Assembly (NCBI RefSeq): GCF_039904985.1
Contig: NZ_CP157005.1
Span: 2,170,001 to 2,234,000, forward strand
Length of the DNA stretch: 64,000 bases
Reading direction: 5' to 3'
DNA from: Methylomonas sp. AM2-LC
Lineage (GTDB): Bacteria > Pseudomonadota > Gammaproteobacteria > Methylococcales > Methylomonadaceae
The stretch's first letter is position 1. The number at the start of each line of letters is the position of its first letter. The position numbers and the translations under genes are program-made. A model generated the notes under the pieces. The model was not told the DNA's origin, did not search any database, and saw only the letters and a list, made by a program, of their open reading frames with translations. Shown here piece by piece: positions 52,369-61,163 of this stretch.

Positions 52369-54029
52369 TGAGTGAGTCAGAACTGGATAAACTCAATCAA
52401 CGCTGGCAAGTATTAAAAAACGAACGTTCCTCCTGGTGGCAACACTGGTCAGAACTCAGCCGTTACCTATTGCCACGCAATGGCCGTTATTTTGTAAACG
52501 ATAGAGACAAAGGCTGGCAGCGTAATAATACACTATACGACAGCACTGCCAGCCGCGCTTTGCGCGTGTTAGCCGCTGGCATGATGTCGGGCATGACCAG
52601 TCCATCACGTCCCTGGTTTAAACTGGCAGTTAGCGATCCAGAATTAATGGCGCAGCAAAATGTCAAAATCTGGTTAAACAAAGTCACCGAGCAAGTACAA
52701 GACGTACTGGCGCGTTCAAATGCCTATCGAGTCTTGCACATGCTCTACGAAGAACTGGGCGCTTTTGGTACTGGCGCAGCCGTAATGGCAGACGATTACC
52801 AAAATATCCTGCATCTGCACCCGTTTACCATAGGCGAATACGCCATCGCCACCGACTGGAAAGGCGATGTGGTTACCCTGTATCGCGAATTCGATAAAAC
52901 TGCCGCTGAAATCGTCGCCGAGTTTGGCTACGAAAACTGTTCAACCACCGTGCAGAATCTAGTAAAAAACCAGCAACAAGACAGTTGGGTTACCTTACGC
53001 CATGCTATAGAACCGCGTAACGAACGACTAGCCAACAAGCGTGATGCCGCCAATATGCCGTTTCGTTCCGTGTATTGGGAAACCGGCAATGCCACAAAAG
53101 TATTACGCGAATCCGGCTTTCAATCGTTCCCGTGTTTGGTGCCACGCTGGGCTACGCAAGGCGGCGATATTTACGGTAACAGCCCCGGTATGGAAGCATT
53201 GGGCGATGTTAAACAATTACAGGCGCAACAGTTCCGTAAATCGCAAGCCATCGATTATCAGGCCAATCCGCCACTGCAATTACCCAGCAGCATGAAAAAC
53301 CGCGAAAACCAGCTGTTTCCGGGTGGCATTAGTTATTACGATGCCGCAACTGCCAGTCAAGGGGTAAAAACCGCATTCGAAGTCAATTTAAACCTGCAAT
53401 ATTTATTGGAAGATATTCAAGATGTGCGTGGTCGCATCAACTCGGCGTTTTATGCGGATTTGTTCATGATGATATCAGAACAGAATCAAAATATGACGGC
53501 AACCGAAGTGGCCGAACGCCACGAAGAAAAAATGCTGATGCTCGGCCCGGTGGTCGAGCGCCTAAATAACGAACTACTCGATCCTTTACTGGAAAACACC
53601 TTTACCCGCTTGTTACAAGGTGGTTTATTGCCCGCGCCACCCCCAGAACTACAAGGCCATAATCTCAATATCGAATACGTATCTTTATTAGCCCAAGCGC
53701 AAAAAGCCGTGGCTCTTAATGGTATCGATCGTTTCGTATTAAACCTGGGGCATATCGCCAGCATAAAGCCCGAGGTACTGGATAAATTCGATGCCGATCA
53801 TTGGGCAGATTTGTATAGCGATAAGCTCAGTATCGATCCAGAGCTGGTGATTGCCGGACAGCAATTAGCCCTGATTCGCCAGCAACGCACCCAGCAAGCG
53901 CAAGCCGCACAACAACAAACGGCTCTGCAACAAGGTAGCGAAACCTTGAGAAATCTGGGGCAAACTTCCACCCAATCGGGCAATGTTGCAGGCGATGTAT
54001 TGGGAATGTTGCAGAAAAATGACACATAA
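52368..54029 (+). CDS. Phage head-to-tail connector (portal) protein
   Basis: This 553-residue protein is typical in length for T7-like connector proteins. RWQVLKNERSSWWQHWSELSRYL, MMSGMTSPSRPWFKL, FPGGISYYD and the late MTATEVAERHEEKMLMLGP segment match the family. It forms the dodecameric ring through which DNA enters the capsid. No capsid, tail or terminase gene adjoins it on this strand. The rest of the morphogenesis module is missing, so it is a prophage remnant despite an intact reading frame. The C-terminus is Gln/Ala-rich. Confidence 0.9.
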   Translation: MSESELDKLNQRWQVLKNERSSWWQHWSELSRYLLPRNGRYFVNDRDKGWQRNNTLYDSTASRALRVLAAGMMSGMTSPSRPWFKLAVSDPELMAQQNVKIWLNKVTEQVQDVLARSNAYRVLHMLYEELGAFGTGAAVMADDYQNILHLHPFTIGEYAIATDWKGDVVTLYREFDKTAAEIVAEFGYENCSTTVQNLVKNQQQDSWVTLRHAIEPRNERLANKRDAANMPFRSVYWETGNATKVLRESGFQSFPCLVPRWATQGGDIYGNSPGMEALGDVKQLQAQQFRKSQAIDYQANPPLQLPSSMKNRENQLFPGGISYYDAATASQGVKTAFEVNLNLQYLLEDIQDVRGRINSAFYADLFMMISEQNQNMTATEVAERHEEKMLMLGPVVERLNNELLDPLLENTFTRLLQGGLLPAPPPELQGHNLNIEYVSLLAQAQKAVALNGIDRFVLNLGHIASIKPEVLDKFDADHWADLYSDKLSIDPELVIAGQQLALIRQQRTQQAQAAQQQTALQQGSETLRNLGQTSTQSGNVAGDVLGMLQKNDT

Positions 54030-54180
54030 GGTACGCTATCATCAAACCGTCATATTACAGCGCGTAGTGGTCAGAAACGGCTTTAAACTCTCTGTCAGTA
54101 TTGTGATGTAAATAACGGTTTTAAACTGGAGTGCTTTATAGAATTTAACCATCGTTTCTTTAACCCAAAGGTGAAATGTC

Positions 54181-54309
54181 ATGAGGAAAAAACACATAAA
54201 AGACACAAAAGATTACGGCTATCCGCAAAAAGAATATTGCCACTGCCGCGCAAGCCACGAAAACAAAACCTATCACAATCGGAAACGAGAACCTCTAATC
54301 GAGAAATAA
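54181..54309 (+). CDS. Small basic protein with a Cys-x-Cys motif (42 aa)
   Basis: A short frame of 42 codons begins at an ATG preceded by AAAGGTGA. The product is very basic and polar (MRKKHIKDTKDYGYPQKE then YCHCRASHEN and a KREPLIEK end). CHC plus several His could bind metal. The good ribosome site and a hairpin directly after the stop (54336-54369) favour a real gene. It has no homologue that I recognise. Confidence 0.45.
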   Translation: MRKKHIKDTKDYGYPQKEYCHCRASHENKTYHNRKREPLIEK

Positions 54310-54335
54310 GCCTTCAGTAGCAAACTGATTGGCGT

Positions 54336-54369
54336 CTCGGGTGGTTTTAGTTCTTTCCGGCCACCCGAG
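54336..54369. terminator. Bidirectional hairpin
   Basis: CTCGGGTGG (54336-54344) and CCACCCGAG (54361-54369) form a perfect 9-bp stem. It lies between the small plus-strand gene and the convergent gntR-type gene, and can end both. Confidence 0.65.
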
Positions 54370-54393
54370 CATTAATCAGATTATCTGGATACG

Positions 54394-55158
54394 CTACACC
54401 TGCAGTTTAATTCTATACGCATACGCATCGCCCCGAAACGTACCTTCCACATATTCAACTAATTGTTGACGATCAGAATAAATACGCCGTTTAATCAATA
54501 AACACGGGCTGGGTTGCGTAAAGCCAAAAACCTGAGATTCCTCTTCAGAGCTTAATACCGCTTCTATGCTTTGTTCAGAATTAGCGAAACGTATTTGACA
54601 GTTTTCCTGTAAATAAGCATAAGATGAACCCATGGCGTCCCAATCTGCCAGCGAAGGTGCCAGCGTTAAGTCATACCAAGCAACTTCCCGTGACATGCTT
54701 TGTTCGTCTGCCAGGCGCAAACGTACCAGTTTTAAGAATTTTGCCACAGCCGGGCGACCAAACATCGATGCCAAAGTACGATCTTGCACGATCTTACGTT
54801 CCAGCAGTTTGGTACTGGGCGACATGCCTAGTTCCTGCATTTCTTCGGTAAAACCTTTCAAACGCCCCATCTCTGGACTAATACCTTTTGGAGCCTGAAC
54901 CACCGTACCACCACGCCCCAGCGTTACTAGAGTATCCGCTTCGCGCATCTGGTCGTAGCAGCGTTTAACCGTGGTGCGGCTAATTTGCAGTAAATCGGCT
55001 AGCGCTCGTTCGGCGGGCAAATTCTGGCCTGGCGCAAGCGCACCCGACTCAATGAGACCCAGTAATTGTTGTTGCAATTGCTGATAATAAGGTTGAGAAC
55101 TATGATGATCCAGACGTAATTGCTGAAACACATTCTCATGACTAGGAGTTTTAAGCAT
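54394..55158 (-). CDS. GntR-family regulator, HutC subfamily
   Basis: This 254-residue protein has an N-terminal winged helix: LPAERALADLLQISRTTVKRCYDQM is the GntR helix-turn-helix (about residues 48-72). A UTRA ligand domain follows (about 95-250, with ending VEGTFRGDAYAYRI). Such regulators respond to sugars or amino-acid derivatives. The next gene downstream is a convergent hairpin, and the gene upstream on the same strand is a PfkB-type sugar kinase, so the two may be linked in carbohydrate metabolism. Confidence 0.9.
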   Translation of the reverse strand: MLKTPSHENVFQQLRLDHHSSQPYYQQLQQQLLGLIESGALAPGQNLPAERALADLLQISRTTVKRCYDQMREADTLVTLGRGGTVVQAPKGISPEMGRLKGFTEEMQELGMSPSTKLLERKIVQDRTLASMFGRPAVAKFLKLVRLRLADEQSMSREVAWYDLTLAPSLADWDAMGSSYAYLQENCQIRFANSEQSIEAVLSSEEESQVFGFTQPSPCLLIKRRIYSDRQQLVEYVEGTFRGDAYAYRIKLQV

Positions 55159-55259
55159 TAGAGTCCTACAAAGAACTGAACACGGCTGCTATTATAGCCG
55201 AAATCAGTCAAGAATTTACAAAAGCAAGTGTAAAGATCACAGTCTATCAGCGAAATAAT

Positions 55260-56267
55260 TCACACTGTAGTTGACGAATGAGGGGCAGCCGCTATAAAAC
55301 TGGCTACCTGAGCATGATTGGGTAATACGTCCAGTACCCCAAGCTTTGATGCTAGCATTGCTCCACAGGCATTTGCATAACGCAAGGCCTCGGCCAGGGA
55401 GGTGTTTAAGGCCAGTTGATACAGTAAGCCAGCCGCAAAAGCATCGCCTGCACCCACACTGTCTAATGCCTCTATTTTAAAAGCCGGTATCGCCAGCGCC
55501 GTGTGCTTTGGCTGTAATGCCACACAGCCCAATTCACCCAGTGTTACCACTAACAATTGCCCCGACCAGCTAGCCCATAATTGTTCACTGGCGCTGCTTA
55601 ACACGCTGGCAATAGCGCTCAAATTGATGGGTAAATCGGGTATATGCAGCAGCTTTGCCGCTTCAATCTCGTTTACCACTAATATATCGGTTGCGGCCAA
55701 TAGGGCAGGGGGTATTTCCTGCCAGGGCGAAGGGTTAAGAGCTGTACAGCAGTCATGTTGTCTAGCCAACTCGAAACAGCGCTGCACCACAGACACAGAC
55801 GTTTCAAACTGGCCATACACCCAGTTGGCCGCGCTGATAGCGGTTTCCGCCAGCTCGGCATGTTCATCACGCAGTAACAGATTGGCACCCGGATAGACAG
55901 CTATGGCATTCTCACCGCCAGCGGTAATCAAGCCAGCACCATGACCGGAGGCGCCAGCCAGTCGATGCACATGTGTTACCGGGATGTTCTCTTTGTCTAA
56001 TAAGCGAGTCAAGCTGTCACCCGCTGCATCGTTACCAATACCCAACAATGCATCAACTTGCGCCCCCAAACGACGCAAACCAATAGCCACATTTAAACCC
56101 TTGCCGCCCGCTTCTATACTTAATGCAGAGGCCACCAGTGTTTCACCCAAAACCGGTAAGCGCGGTACTTTCCAGCAACAGGCCTGTACAAAGTTTGCAG
56201 CCACAAAAAACTTTAAAGAGTCTATTGCGGGTAAATTCTCGCTGTTATTGGCATCTAATTTGTGCAT
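55260..56267 (-). CDS. PfkB-family carbohydrate kinase (ribokinase-like)
   Basis: This 335-residue kinase has the N-terminal signature GGKGLNVAIGLRRLGA (about residues 54-69) and the C-terminal active-site DSVGAGDAFAAGL with catalytic Asp (about 270-282). NPSPWQEIP and VVNEIEAAKL lie in between as usual. The substrate may be ribose, fructose or a nucleoside and cannot be fixed from sequence. It is transcribed towards the GntR-type gene, 101 bases away. Confidence 0.9.
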   Translation of the reverse strand: MHKLDANNSENLPAIDSLKFFVAANFVQACCWKVPRLPVLGETLVASALSIEAGGKGLNVAIGLRRLGAQVDALLGIGNDAAGDSLTRLLDKENIPVTHVHRLAGASGHGAGLITAGGENAIAVYPGANLLLRDEHAELAETAISAANWVYGQFETSVSVVQRCFELARQHDCCTALNPSPWQEIPPALLAATDILVVNEIEAAKLLHIPDLPINLSAIASVLSSASEQLWASWSGQLLVVTLGELGCVALQPKHTALAIPAFKIEALDSVGAGDAFAAGLLYQLALNTSLAEALRYANACGAMLASKLGVLDVLPNHAQVASFIAAAPHSSTTV

Positions 56268-56427
56268 TTTGGTATTTAATCAGCTTTTAATAAGTATTAT
56301 CAATGCTGATTAGATGGGTTGTCCATCAATTTAATGGCATAGGTAGGCGATGTGATGCCGTATATTGAGCAGTTTGTTGTTTTCACGCTCCTCGTACAGC
56401 ACCACACTCCTACCCACAAGCAGGGGA

Positions 56428-56856
56428 TTAATCAATCAACATGCGTTGCCCAGCCTGTTTCTGCTTTTTCAATAAATTCAACGTCAATACGCCATTTTCG
56501 TAGCGCGCTTTGCTGTTAACGTCGTCAATTTCTACGGGCAATTGAAAGCTGCGCGACACTTCACCAAAATAACGTTCACTGCGTAATAATTTATCATCCT
56601 TATTCTCACTATCCAGTTGCAAAATCTCTGCGCGTATAGTCACCACATTGCGCTCTATGCTCACGTGGATGTTTTCTTTGGCTGTGCCGGGAATTTCGGC
56701 GTGTACAATAAATTCGGATGGATTTTCTTTTATATCCACCTTAATCTGAGCGGGTAGGCCGTCACCGTGTAAAGGTTTAATAAAATAACCAGGGTTAACA
56801 TCGCGAAATAATTCGTCAATCAAACCCCTGTGCATAAATGGACTCAAAGTAGTCAT
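56428..56856 (-). CDS. Small heat-shock protein (Hsp20)
   Basis: This 142-residue chaperone has an N-terminal arm (MTTLSPFMHRGLIDELFRDV), an alpha-crystallin domain (about 38-130, with DIKENPSEFIVHAEIPG, RSERYFGEVSRSFQLP and ARYENGVLTLNLLKK) and the C-terminal extension. It binds unfolding proteins without ATP. The A-x-x-x-NGVLTL motif is diagnostic. Confidence 0.95.
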   Translation of the reverse strand: MTTLSPFMHRGLIDELFRDVNPGYFIKPLHGDGLPAQIKVDIKENPSEFIVHAEIPGTAKENIHVSIERNVVTIRAEILQLDSENKDDKLLRSERYFGEVSRSFQLPVEIDDVNSKARYENGVLTLNLLKKQKQAGQRMLID

Positions 56857-57016
56857 GTCATTTCTCCTGTGTTATCCAGTAAAAATTATTCTTACAAAAC
56901 CAAAATGGAGTTAGGCAGAAAAATTTCAAGGTGGATGATTTAGAAAAAATCAATAGAAAATGCTGGATGCTAAATGCTAGAGTAAGCAAGCCTTTTAAAA
57001 CAGCTTCGGAACAAAA

Positions 57017-57170
57017 ATGTACAAACTTTATGATTTTTTACCCTCTGGAAATTGCTACAAAATTAGATTGTTGTTAAACCAACTAGGCATCAACTACGAA
57101 AAAGTGGAGATTGATATATTAAACAAAGAATCGCGTACTGCAGAGTTTCTTAAAATCAACCCCAATAGTC
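57017..57170 (+). pseudogene. 5-prime fragment of a glutathione S-transferase gene
   Basis: About 50 codons encode the thioredoxin-like start of a GST: KLYDFLPSGNCYKIRLLLNQL, INYEKVEIDI, then FLKINPN. In intact enzymes this continues into GKVPVL and an all-helical C-terminal domain. Here similarity stops at about 57170, where the sequence becomes the 3-prime end of a minus-strand HEPN-like gene. The fragment is therefore a truncated pseudogene formed by insertion or deletion. Confidence 0.75.
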
Positions 57171-57404
57171 CTGTTTCGCTTAAGTACTTCAAGTGCATAA
57201 CCCAATTCTTTGGCCTTACTATTAGGTGTTTTTTTCAAGGAAGTAATCAACTTTTGATGCACACCACCTTTTACCGTTTTATCAACTTCAATTTTTCCAA
57301 GGCAGGAGTGGTAAGCGGCATAATAAGCTCTACTGATGGCATTTCTTAGATTAATTTCAATATCATCGGGCAAGTTTTTAGCAAAGATCAAAAATTCTTC
57401 TCAT
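57170..57404 (-). pseudogene. HEPN-like gene with frameshift near the start, truncated at the GST junction
   Basis: The open frame carries FAKNLPDDIEINLRNAISRAYYAAYHSC, typical of HEPN-domain proteins, which are often RNases or toxin partners. The ATG at 57404 overlaps the region of the upstream stop but is in another frame: a one-base change after about six codons is needed to join it. The natural sequence ends at about LEVLKRNR (57170), beyond which the frame runs through reversed GST sequence. It is probably inactive. Confidence 0.6.
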
Positions 57405-57406
57405 TT

Positions 57407-58141
57407 TTAACCAATTGCTCTAGATCTAAATGATACCGAAAAATCACCCAAATCAAAGTCATCAGCTTTGGCAAATTTTTCAAACAGATCACAATTCATA
57501 GCAACTGTCGTCGCCACATCGGTTGATGTTTCGATCCATTTTAAAACCCCATCTTCCACTTGTATTAATCTAACATGGTCCATTTTTACAGAGTAGTTAC
57601 GGCATACTTCGTCAATGAATTTAGCAGCCTGATAAAGTGAATCAATAGATATACCTAAATCTAAAACCAATTTGGATTCACTTGATATATCTGTGATCAG
57701 TATACCGGAATCAACTTTTGCCAATCTATCAGCATACTGGAGTGATTTATCATACAAGCCTAAAAAGTATGAGTTAATCATAATCTCACTTATTAGCTCA
57801 GGATTGTTAGGATATAAAAGCAATGCATTTTCAAGGCATAAATTAGCATCATACAGTCGTTTGAGGTGAATTAAAGAAGCATAATAGTTAATATGAAATT
57901 CAAACTCTTGACCGTTACGAATAGATAGTTCATGCTTTTTTTTACATACCTCAATATTTCCTTCAAGACAGGCGATCATGCCTAAACACATGTCTGACCT
58001 TGCTTGATCAACCTTAGCAAGTTTTTTAGACTCGCGCTTAAATGCAGCTATTTCAAATTCGGAAGGTGTTTTTTCAGAACGTGCAAAACCGGCAAGTCTA
58101 TCAACAAGCTCCTTGGCAGTTGTTTGAGGTTGCGCAGTCAT
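57407..58141 (-). CDS. TPR-like helical protein upstream of the HEPN remnant
   Basis: This encodes 244 residues from the ATG at 58141 (an earlier in-frame start exists, but its N-terminus looks non-coding). LGMIACLEGNIEVCKKKHELSI, HINYYASLIHLKRLYDANLCLENALLLYP and EIMINSYFLGLYDKSLQYADRL are helical repeats of TPR character. The final third is an unrelated alpha/beta segment. It directly precedes the HEPN-like gene, so the two form a module like the HEPN/partner toxin-antitoxin systems. Its function is unknown. Confidence 0.55.
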   Translation of the reverse strand: MTAQPQTTAKELVDRLAGFARSEKTPSEFEIAAFKRESKKLAKVDQARSDMCLGMIACLEGNIEVCKKKHELSIRNGQEFEFHINYYASLIHLKRLYDANLCLENALLLYPNNPELISEIMINSYFLGLYDKSLQYADRLAKVDSGILITDISSESKLVLDLGISIDSLYQAAKFIDEVCRNYSVKMDHVRLIQVEDGVLKWIETSTDVATTVAMNCDLFEKFAKADDFDLGDFSVSFRSRAIG

Positions 58142-58302
58142 CTTTCTGATTGTGTGGTTTTTACAAAAAAAATCCAAAAGAATAGCTGGAAATAATGTTT
58201 TTAGTTCAGCTGATAATTTATATTTATAGGCAAAGAATACCATATTTCATTTTACTCATCAGTCAATTGTATAGGTATTTCGAATTAATAGATAAAAATC
58301 CG

Positions 58303-58656
58303 TTATTGACTCACATACCGCGTCCGACACTTAACAATATCCCTGACCGTAGACTTACTACACTCAAACTTTTCCGCCAGCTGCTGATAAGTCAACACAC
58401 CGCCATCACCATACAAATCGCGGATTAATTCGCAATCCGCATCCGATAAAAACACCTTAGGATGGCGCTCTCCACGCGCATGACCAGGTTTAACGGTTTT
58501 ACTCTGCACCCAGTCTGGGCGGTTCAGTGTAGACCAAGCCACTATCAACCAGTCTGCTTGCGGCCTGCCCAGTACCACTTCGCCGCTATTCAGCAACAAT
58601 AAACAATCATAATGAATCGGTACCGGATTCGTTTTTGCACGTAACCAAGCTATCAT
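58303..58656 (-). CDS. Phage-associated HTH protein
   Basis: This encodes 117 residues. The C-terminal third (LSDADCELIRDLYGDGG, LTYQQLAEKFECSKSTVRDIVK) is a helix-turn-helix of the type found in homing-endonuclease-linked and phage regulatory proteins. The N-terminal part, with HYDCLLLLNSGEVVLG, is unrecognised. The ATG follows the terminase stop codon with no gap, so it belongs to the phage module. Confidence 0.65.
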   Translation of the reverse strand: MIAWLRAKTNPVPIHYDCLLLLNSGEVVLGRPQADWLIVAWSTLNRPDWVQSKTVKPGHARGERHPKVFLSDADCELIRDLYGDGGVLTYQQLAEKFECSKSTVRDIVKCRTRYVSQ

Positions 58657-60180
58657 TTAAAACCTCGCAAAAGGGTCGTGGCCGCGGATTGCCTGCTCCC
58701 GCGAACGTTGATTAAAATCAGCCGCTGCTTTATTCGTCACCGGCGCTGCAAACGACAAAGCCAGTGCATCGGCCCGATTCGGCGATGCCAGCTTGCGCCG
58801 TTTCATATCCTGCTTACTTTCCAACTGTATTTTGCCATCCAGGCGTGGCACCGTTTCCGGGCCGATTAAATCCGCATACAACACCTTATCGTCAGGCAAA
58901 CAACCACCCGACTTTAACCAGTCGCGCATCAACTTCCACATTTCTGCACGTTTATTCAAGCAACCCGCATCCGCCGCTGCCGAAGCAAACCACACCAAGG
59001 TCCAATCTCTACCCAACGTGGTACCCGCCGAAACGATGCCCGTGCCGTAACCCGCATCTACAAACACTGCATCTGCTTGCTGCTCATCCTCATCCCGCGC
59101 CAGAATGTTAGCGATATGAATATCGTTATCATTCTTGGGTATAACCCGTAAAATCTTGAACAGTAAACCTTGGCGTAAACCAATCACCAATTCATCATCA
59201 CCTTCCCAGGCCGGATCACAAGTCAGAATTTTTGGCGCAAAATTAAACTGTTCCTGGCGTAATTCTCGCCCCAACGCGGCATCCACATCGGCAGTGGCAA
59301 TAAACTGTTTGGCCGATAGGCTGGGAAACAACCCGCGCACCCTGATTTTTACAAAGTCGCTGTCCACGCCATAATCGTCCAGCCATTGTTGCAGTTGTCT
59401 TTTATTGGTGATGGCCACATTGCGCGAATCAATTTGTCGGCAAATCCAACGATGGCGCTGACCATGAAAACAACGATGAAAATCACCACTATTACGTGTT
59501 GGATTTCCAAATTTAAAAAACATAGGCTCGCCATCAGTCAAACCACCTTCAGCCACTTCGGCAATGGCATCCGGTATGGCAGAGGCTTCGTCAAACAAGT
59601 AAAAAGGCGTGGAATCTGCCGCATGTAAACCGGCAAAAGCTTCGGCGTTTTCCTCCCGACAAGTTTGTGCAGATACCTGCCAGGATTCAGGATGATCTAC
59701 ATGACACATCTTCATGGCGCCTTTACCTGTGCTGATTTTCCACCATTCGCGGGTAACCGATTTTTTCGCCCACTTGCTGATTTCTGCCCAGGTTTTGCTG
59801 GATAACTGCTCCGCAGTATTCGCGGTGACAATGCCTTTGGCAAATGGCCGGGTCGACATTATCCAGTTAACTATCCAGGCGGTCATGGCACTCTTTCCCA
59901 CACCATGCCCAGATGCTACCGTCATGCGAATCGCGTCCACCGCATGTACGCCATCAAAATTACGTTGTTTAACCTGCGCGCCTAATTCATCCAAAAACTC
60001 ACAGGCCCAAACATCCGGGCCAAAACGGCAATTGAAGCGGCGCTGATAAGGTGCGGTTAAAGGCACAATCTGCAGGGCAGGGTCAGTGTCCCAGGGGAAT
60101 GCGTACAAGACAAACCCCAACGGATCGGCATAGAACTTTGCCATCCACTCAGCCAACTCAATCTGTGCGGATGCGTTCAC
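58657..60180 (-). CDS. Phage terminase large subunit
   Basis: This 507-residue packaging motor has an N-terminal ATPase with ASGHGVGKSAMTAW (Walker A, about residues 90-103) and FYLFDEASAIP (Walker B with catalytic Glu, about 192-202). The C-terminal RNaseH-like nuclease has TCDPAWEGDDELVIG, DAVFVDAGYGTG and SPNRADALALSF acidic motifs. All motifs are present and the frame is intact. It overlaps the small-subunit gene by 23 bases. A portal gene lies 4.6 kb away on the opposite strand. Confidence 0.93.
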   Translation of the reverse strand: MNASAQIELAEWMAKFYADPLGFVLYAFPWDTDPALQIVPLTAPYQRRFNCRFGPDVWACEFLDELGAQVKQRNFDGVHAVDAIRMTVASGHGVGKSAMTAWIVNWIMSTRPFAKGIVTANTAEQLSSKTWAEISKWAKKSVTREWWKISTGKGAMKMCHVDHPESWQVSAQTCREENAEAFAGLHAADSTPFYLFDEASAIPDAIAEVAEGGLTDGEPMFFKFGNPTRNSGDFHRCFHGQRHRWICRQIDSRNVAITNKRQLQQWLDDYGVDSDFVKIRVRGLFPSLSAKQFIATADVDAALGRELRQEQFNFAPKILTCDPAWEGDDELVIGLRQGLLFKILRVIPKNDNDIHIANILARDEDEQQADAVFVDAGYGTGIVSAGTTLGRDWTLVWFASAAADAGCLNKRAEMWKLMRDWLKSGGCLPDDKVLYADLIGPETVPRLDGKIQLESKQDMKRRKLASPNRADALALSFAAPVTNKAAADFNQRSREQAIRGHDPFARF

Positions 60181-60670
60181 GTGCGGCCTTAATTAATTCA
60201 GAAACAGGCGTGGATAGTTCCAGTTTATCTTTCAACATACCCAGATGTCGGGCAGCCAACTCCAGTTGCTTGCCTTTATCCCAAAATTTAATTTCCTTAC
60301 ACTCGCCGATCACATTCCCTTCGCTGTCTTTTATTTCATGTACTTTTATCGAAGAAATGGCCGCCGCCACCTCATCCGGCCAGTCTTGAATGGCAAGCAG
60401 GGCACCGTTTGCCGCAAATGCACGGCGTGGATCATTAAATGCCAAACGCGCAATTTCTAACACCACCCGGTTTTGATCCAGTGCCAATTGCTGCGCACGC
60501 TTTGCCATTTTTTCCGCAATTTGTGCCTGAACAAGGGGAGACAGACACAACTGATAACCACGATCACTGGCACGCTTAACGCAATAACCCGCTCGTATAG
60601 CTGCTTGCGTGGCGTTTAGATCAATCAAATATTCGTCAATAAATAGCTGTTGTTTTTTAGAGAGTGGCAT
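60158..60670 (-). CDS. Phage terminase small subunit
   Basis: This 170-residue protein has MPLSKKQQLFIDEYLIDLNA as the classic Terminase_2 start, then an HTH-type TQAAIRAGYCVKRASDRG and a helical oligomerisation region. It recognises the packaging site on concatemeric DNA and recruits the large subunit. It overlaps the large-subunit gene, and an inverted repeat lies directly upstream. Confidence 0.93.
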   Translation of the reverse strand: MPLSKKQQLFIDEYLIDLNATQAAIRAGYCVKRASDRGYQLCLSPLVQAQIAEKMAKRAQQLALDQNRVVLEIARLAFNDPRRAFAANGALLAIQDWPDEVAAAISSIKVHEIKDSEGNVIGECKEIKFWDKGKQLELAARHLGMLKDKLELSTPVSELIKAARERIRTD

Positions 60671-60680
60671 AAAAGTTTAT

Positions 60681-60729
60681 ACGGTTGATATAAACCAATT
60701 GTATCTGATTAATGGTTTATATCAACCGT
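60681..60729. promoter_or_regulatory. 17-bp perfect inverted repeat upstream of the terminase operon
   Basis: ACGGTTGATATAAACCA (60681-60697) is repeated in inverted form at 60713-60729 with a 15-base spacer. The left arm begins 11 bases before the small-subunit start. It may be an operator, a packaging (pac) or recognition site, or an end of an excised element. Confidence 0.6.
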
Positions 60730-61034
60730 TTTAGTGTGGATGAGTTTGGCAAGGCAAGGCTGTTAATGCGGCTAGCCGAAAAGTCAGCTGATAGTTACAA
60801 AAATAGGTGAGCATAGCGGCGATTAGCGCGTAAATCAGTCGCTATGGCCTTAAAGAGGCTAAGGTTGATCTGTAGCCAGCAAGAGTATGCCGTGCCAGTG
60901 TAAATTTCACTCAATGTGACGTGCTAATTTATGATATAAAGACTCTTCAGAGTAATTAAATTAGGCAAATAGTAATCAAGCTTATGCCCCCTGTCTTGTC
61001 AGCCGTAAAGTTCACAAGTATAGCTAATATCTCT

Positions 61035-61066
61035 AAAGGATAACGGCCAGATCAGCGTTATCTTTT
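61035..61066 (+). terminator. Terminator-like hairpin
   Basis: AAAGGATAACG pairs with CGTTATCTTT with one bulged G and ends in TTTT. It lies 98 bases before the ATPase start and after no recognised gene, so it may end an unannotated small transcript or belong to the ATPase leader. Confidence 0.5.
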
Positions 61067-61163
61067 AGGTTTTAAAAGTGCTGACGCATTAGCACACTGT
61101 TTAACTGAAGCCAAACCCGCTACAAGTAACGGATACATACAAATTATTGGAAAATATAAGTTA

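Larger units (their letters stand above)
60671..61163. other. Intergenic region between terminase and AAA ATPase genes
   Basis: No gene is seen. The left end has a 17-bp inverted repeat (60681-60729), and there is a terminator-like hairpin at 61035-61066. The rest is moderately AT-rich, with nothing recognisable. Confidence 0.5.

Noticed and set aside
58195..58428. Plus-strand frame overlapping the start of the TPR-like gene and the phage HTH gene
   Set aside because: It is antisense to the HTH gene and has no ribosome site.
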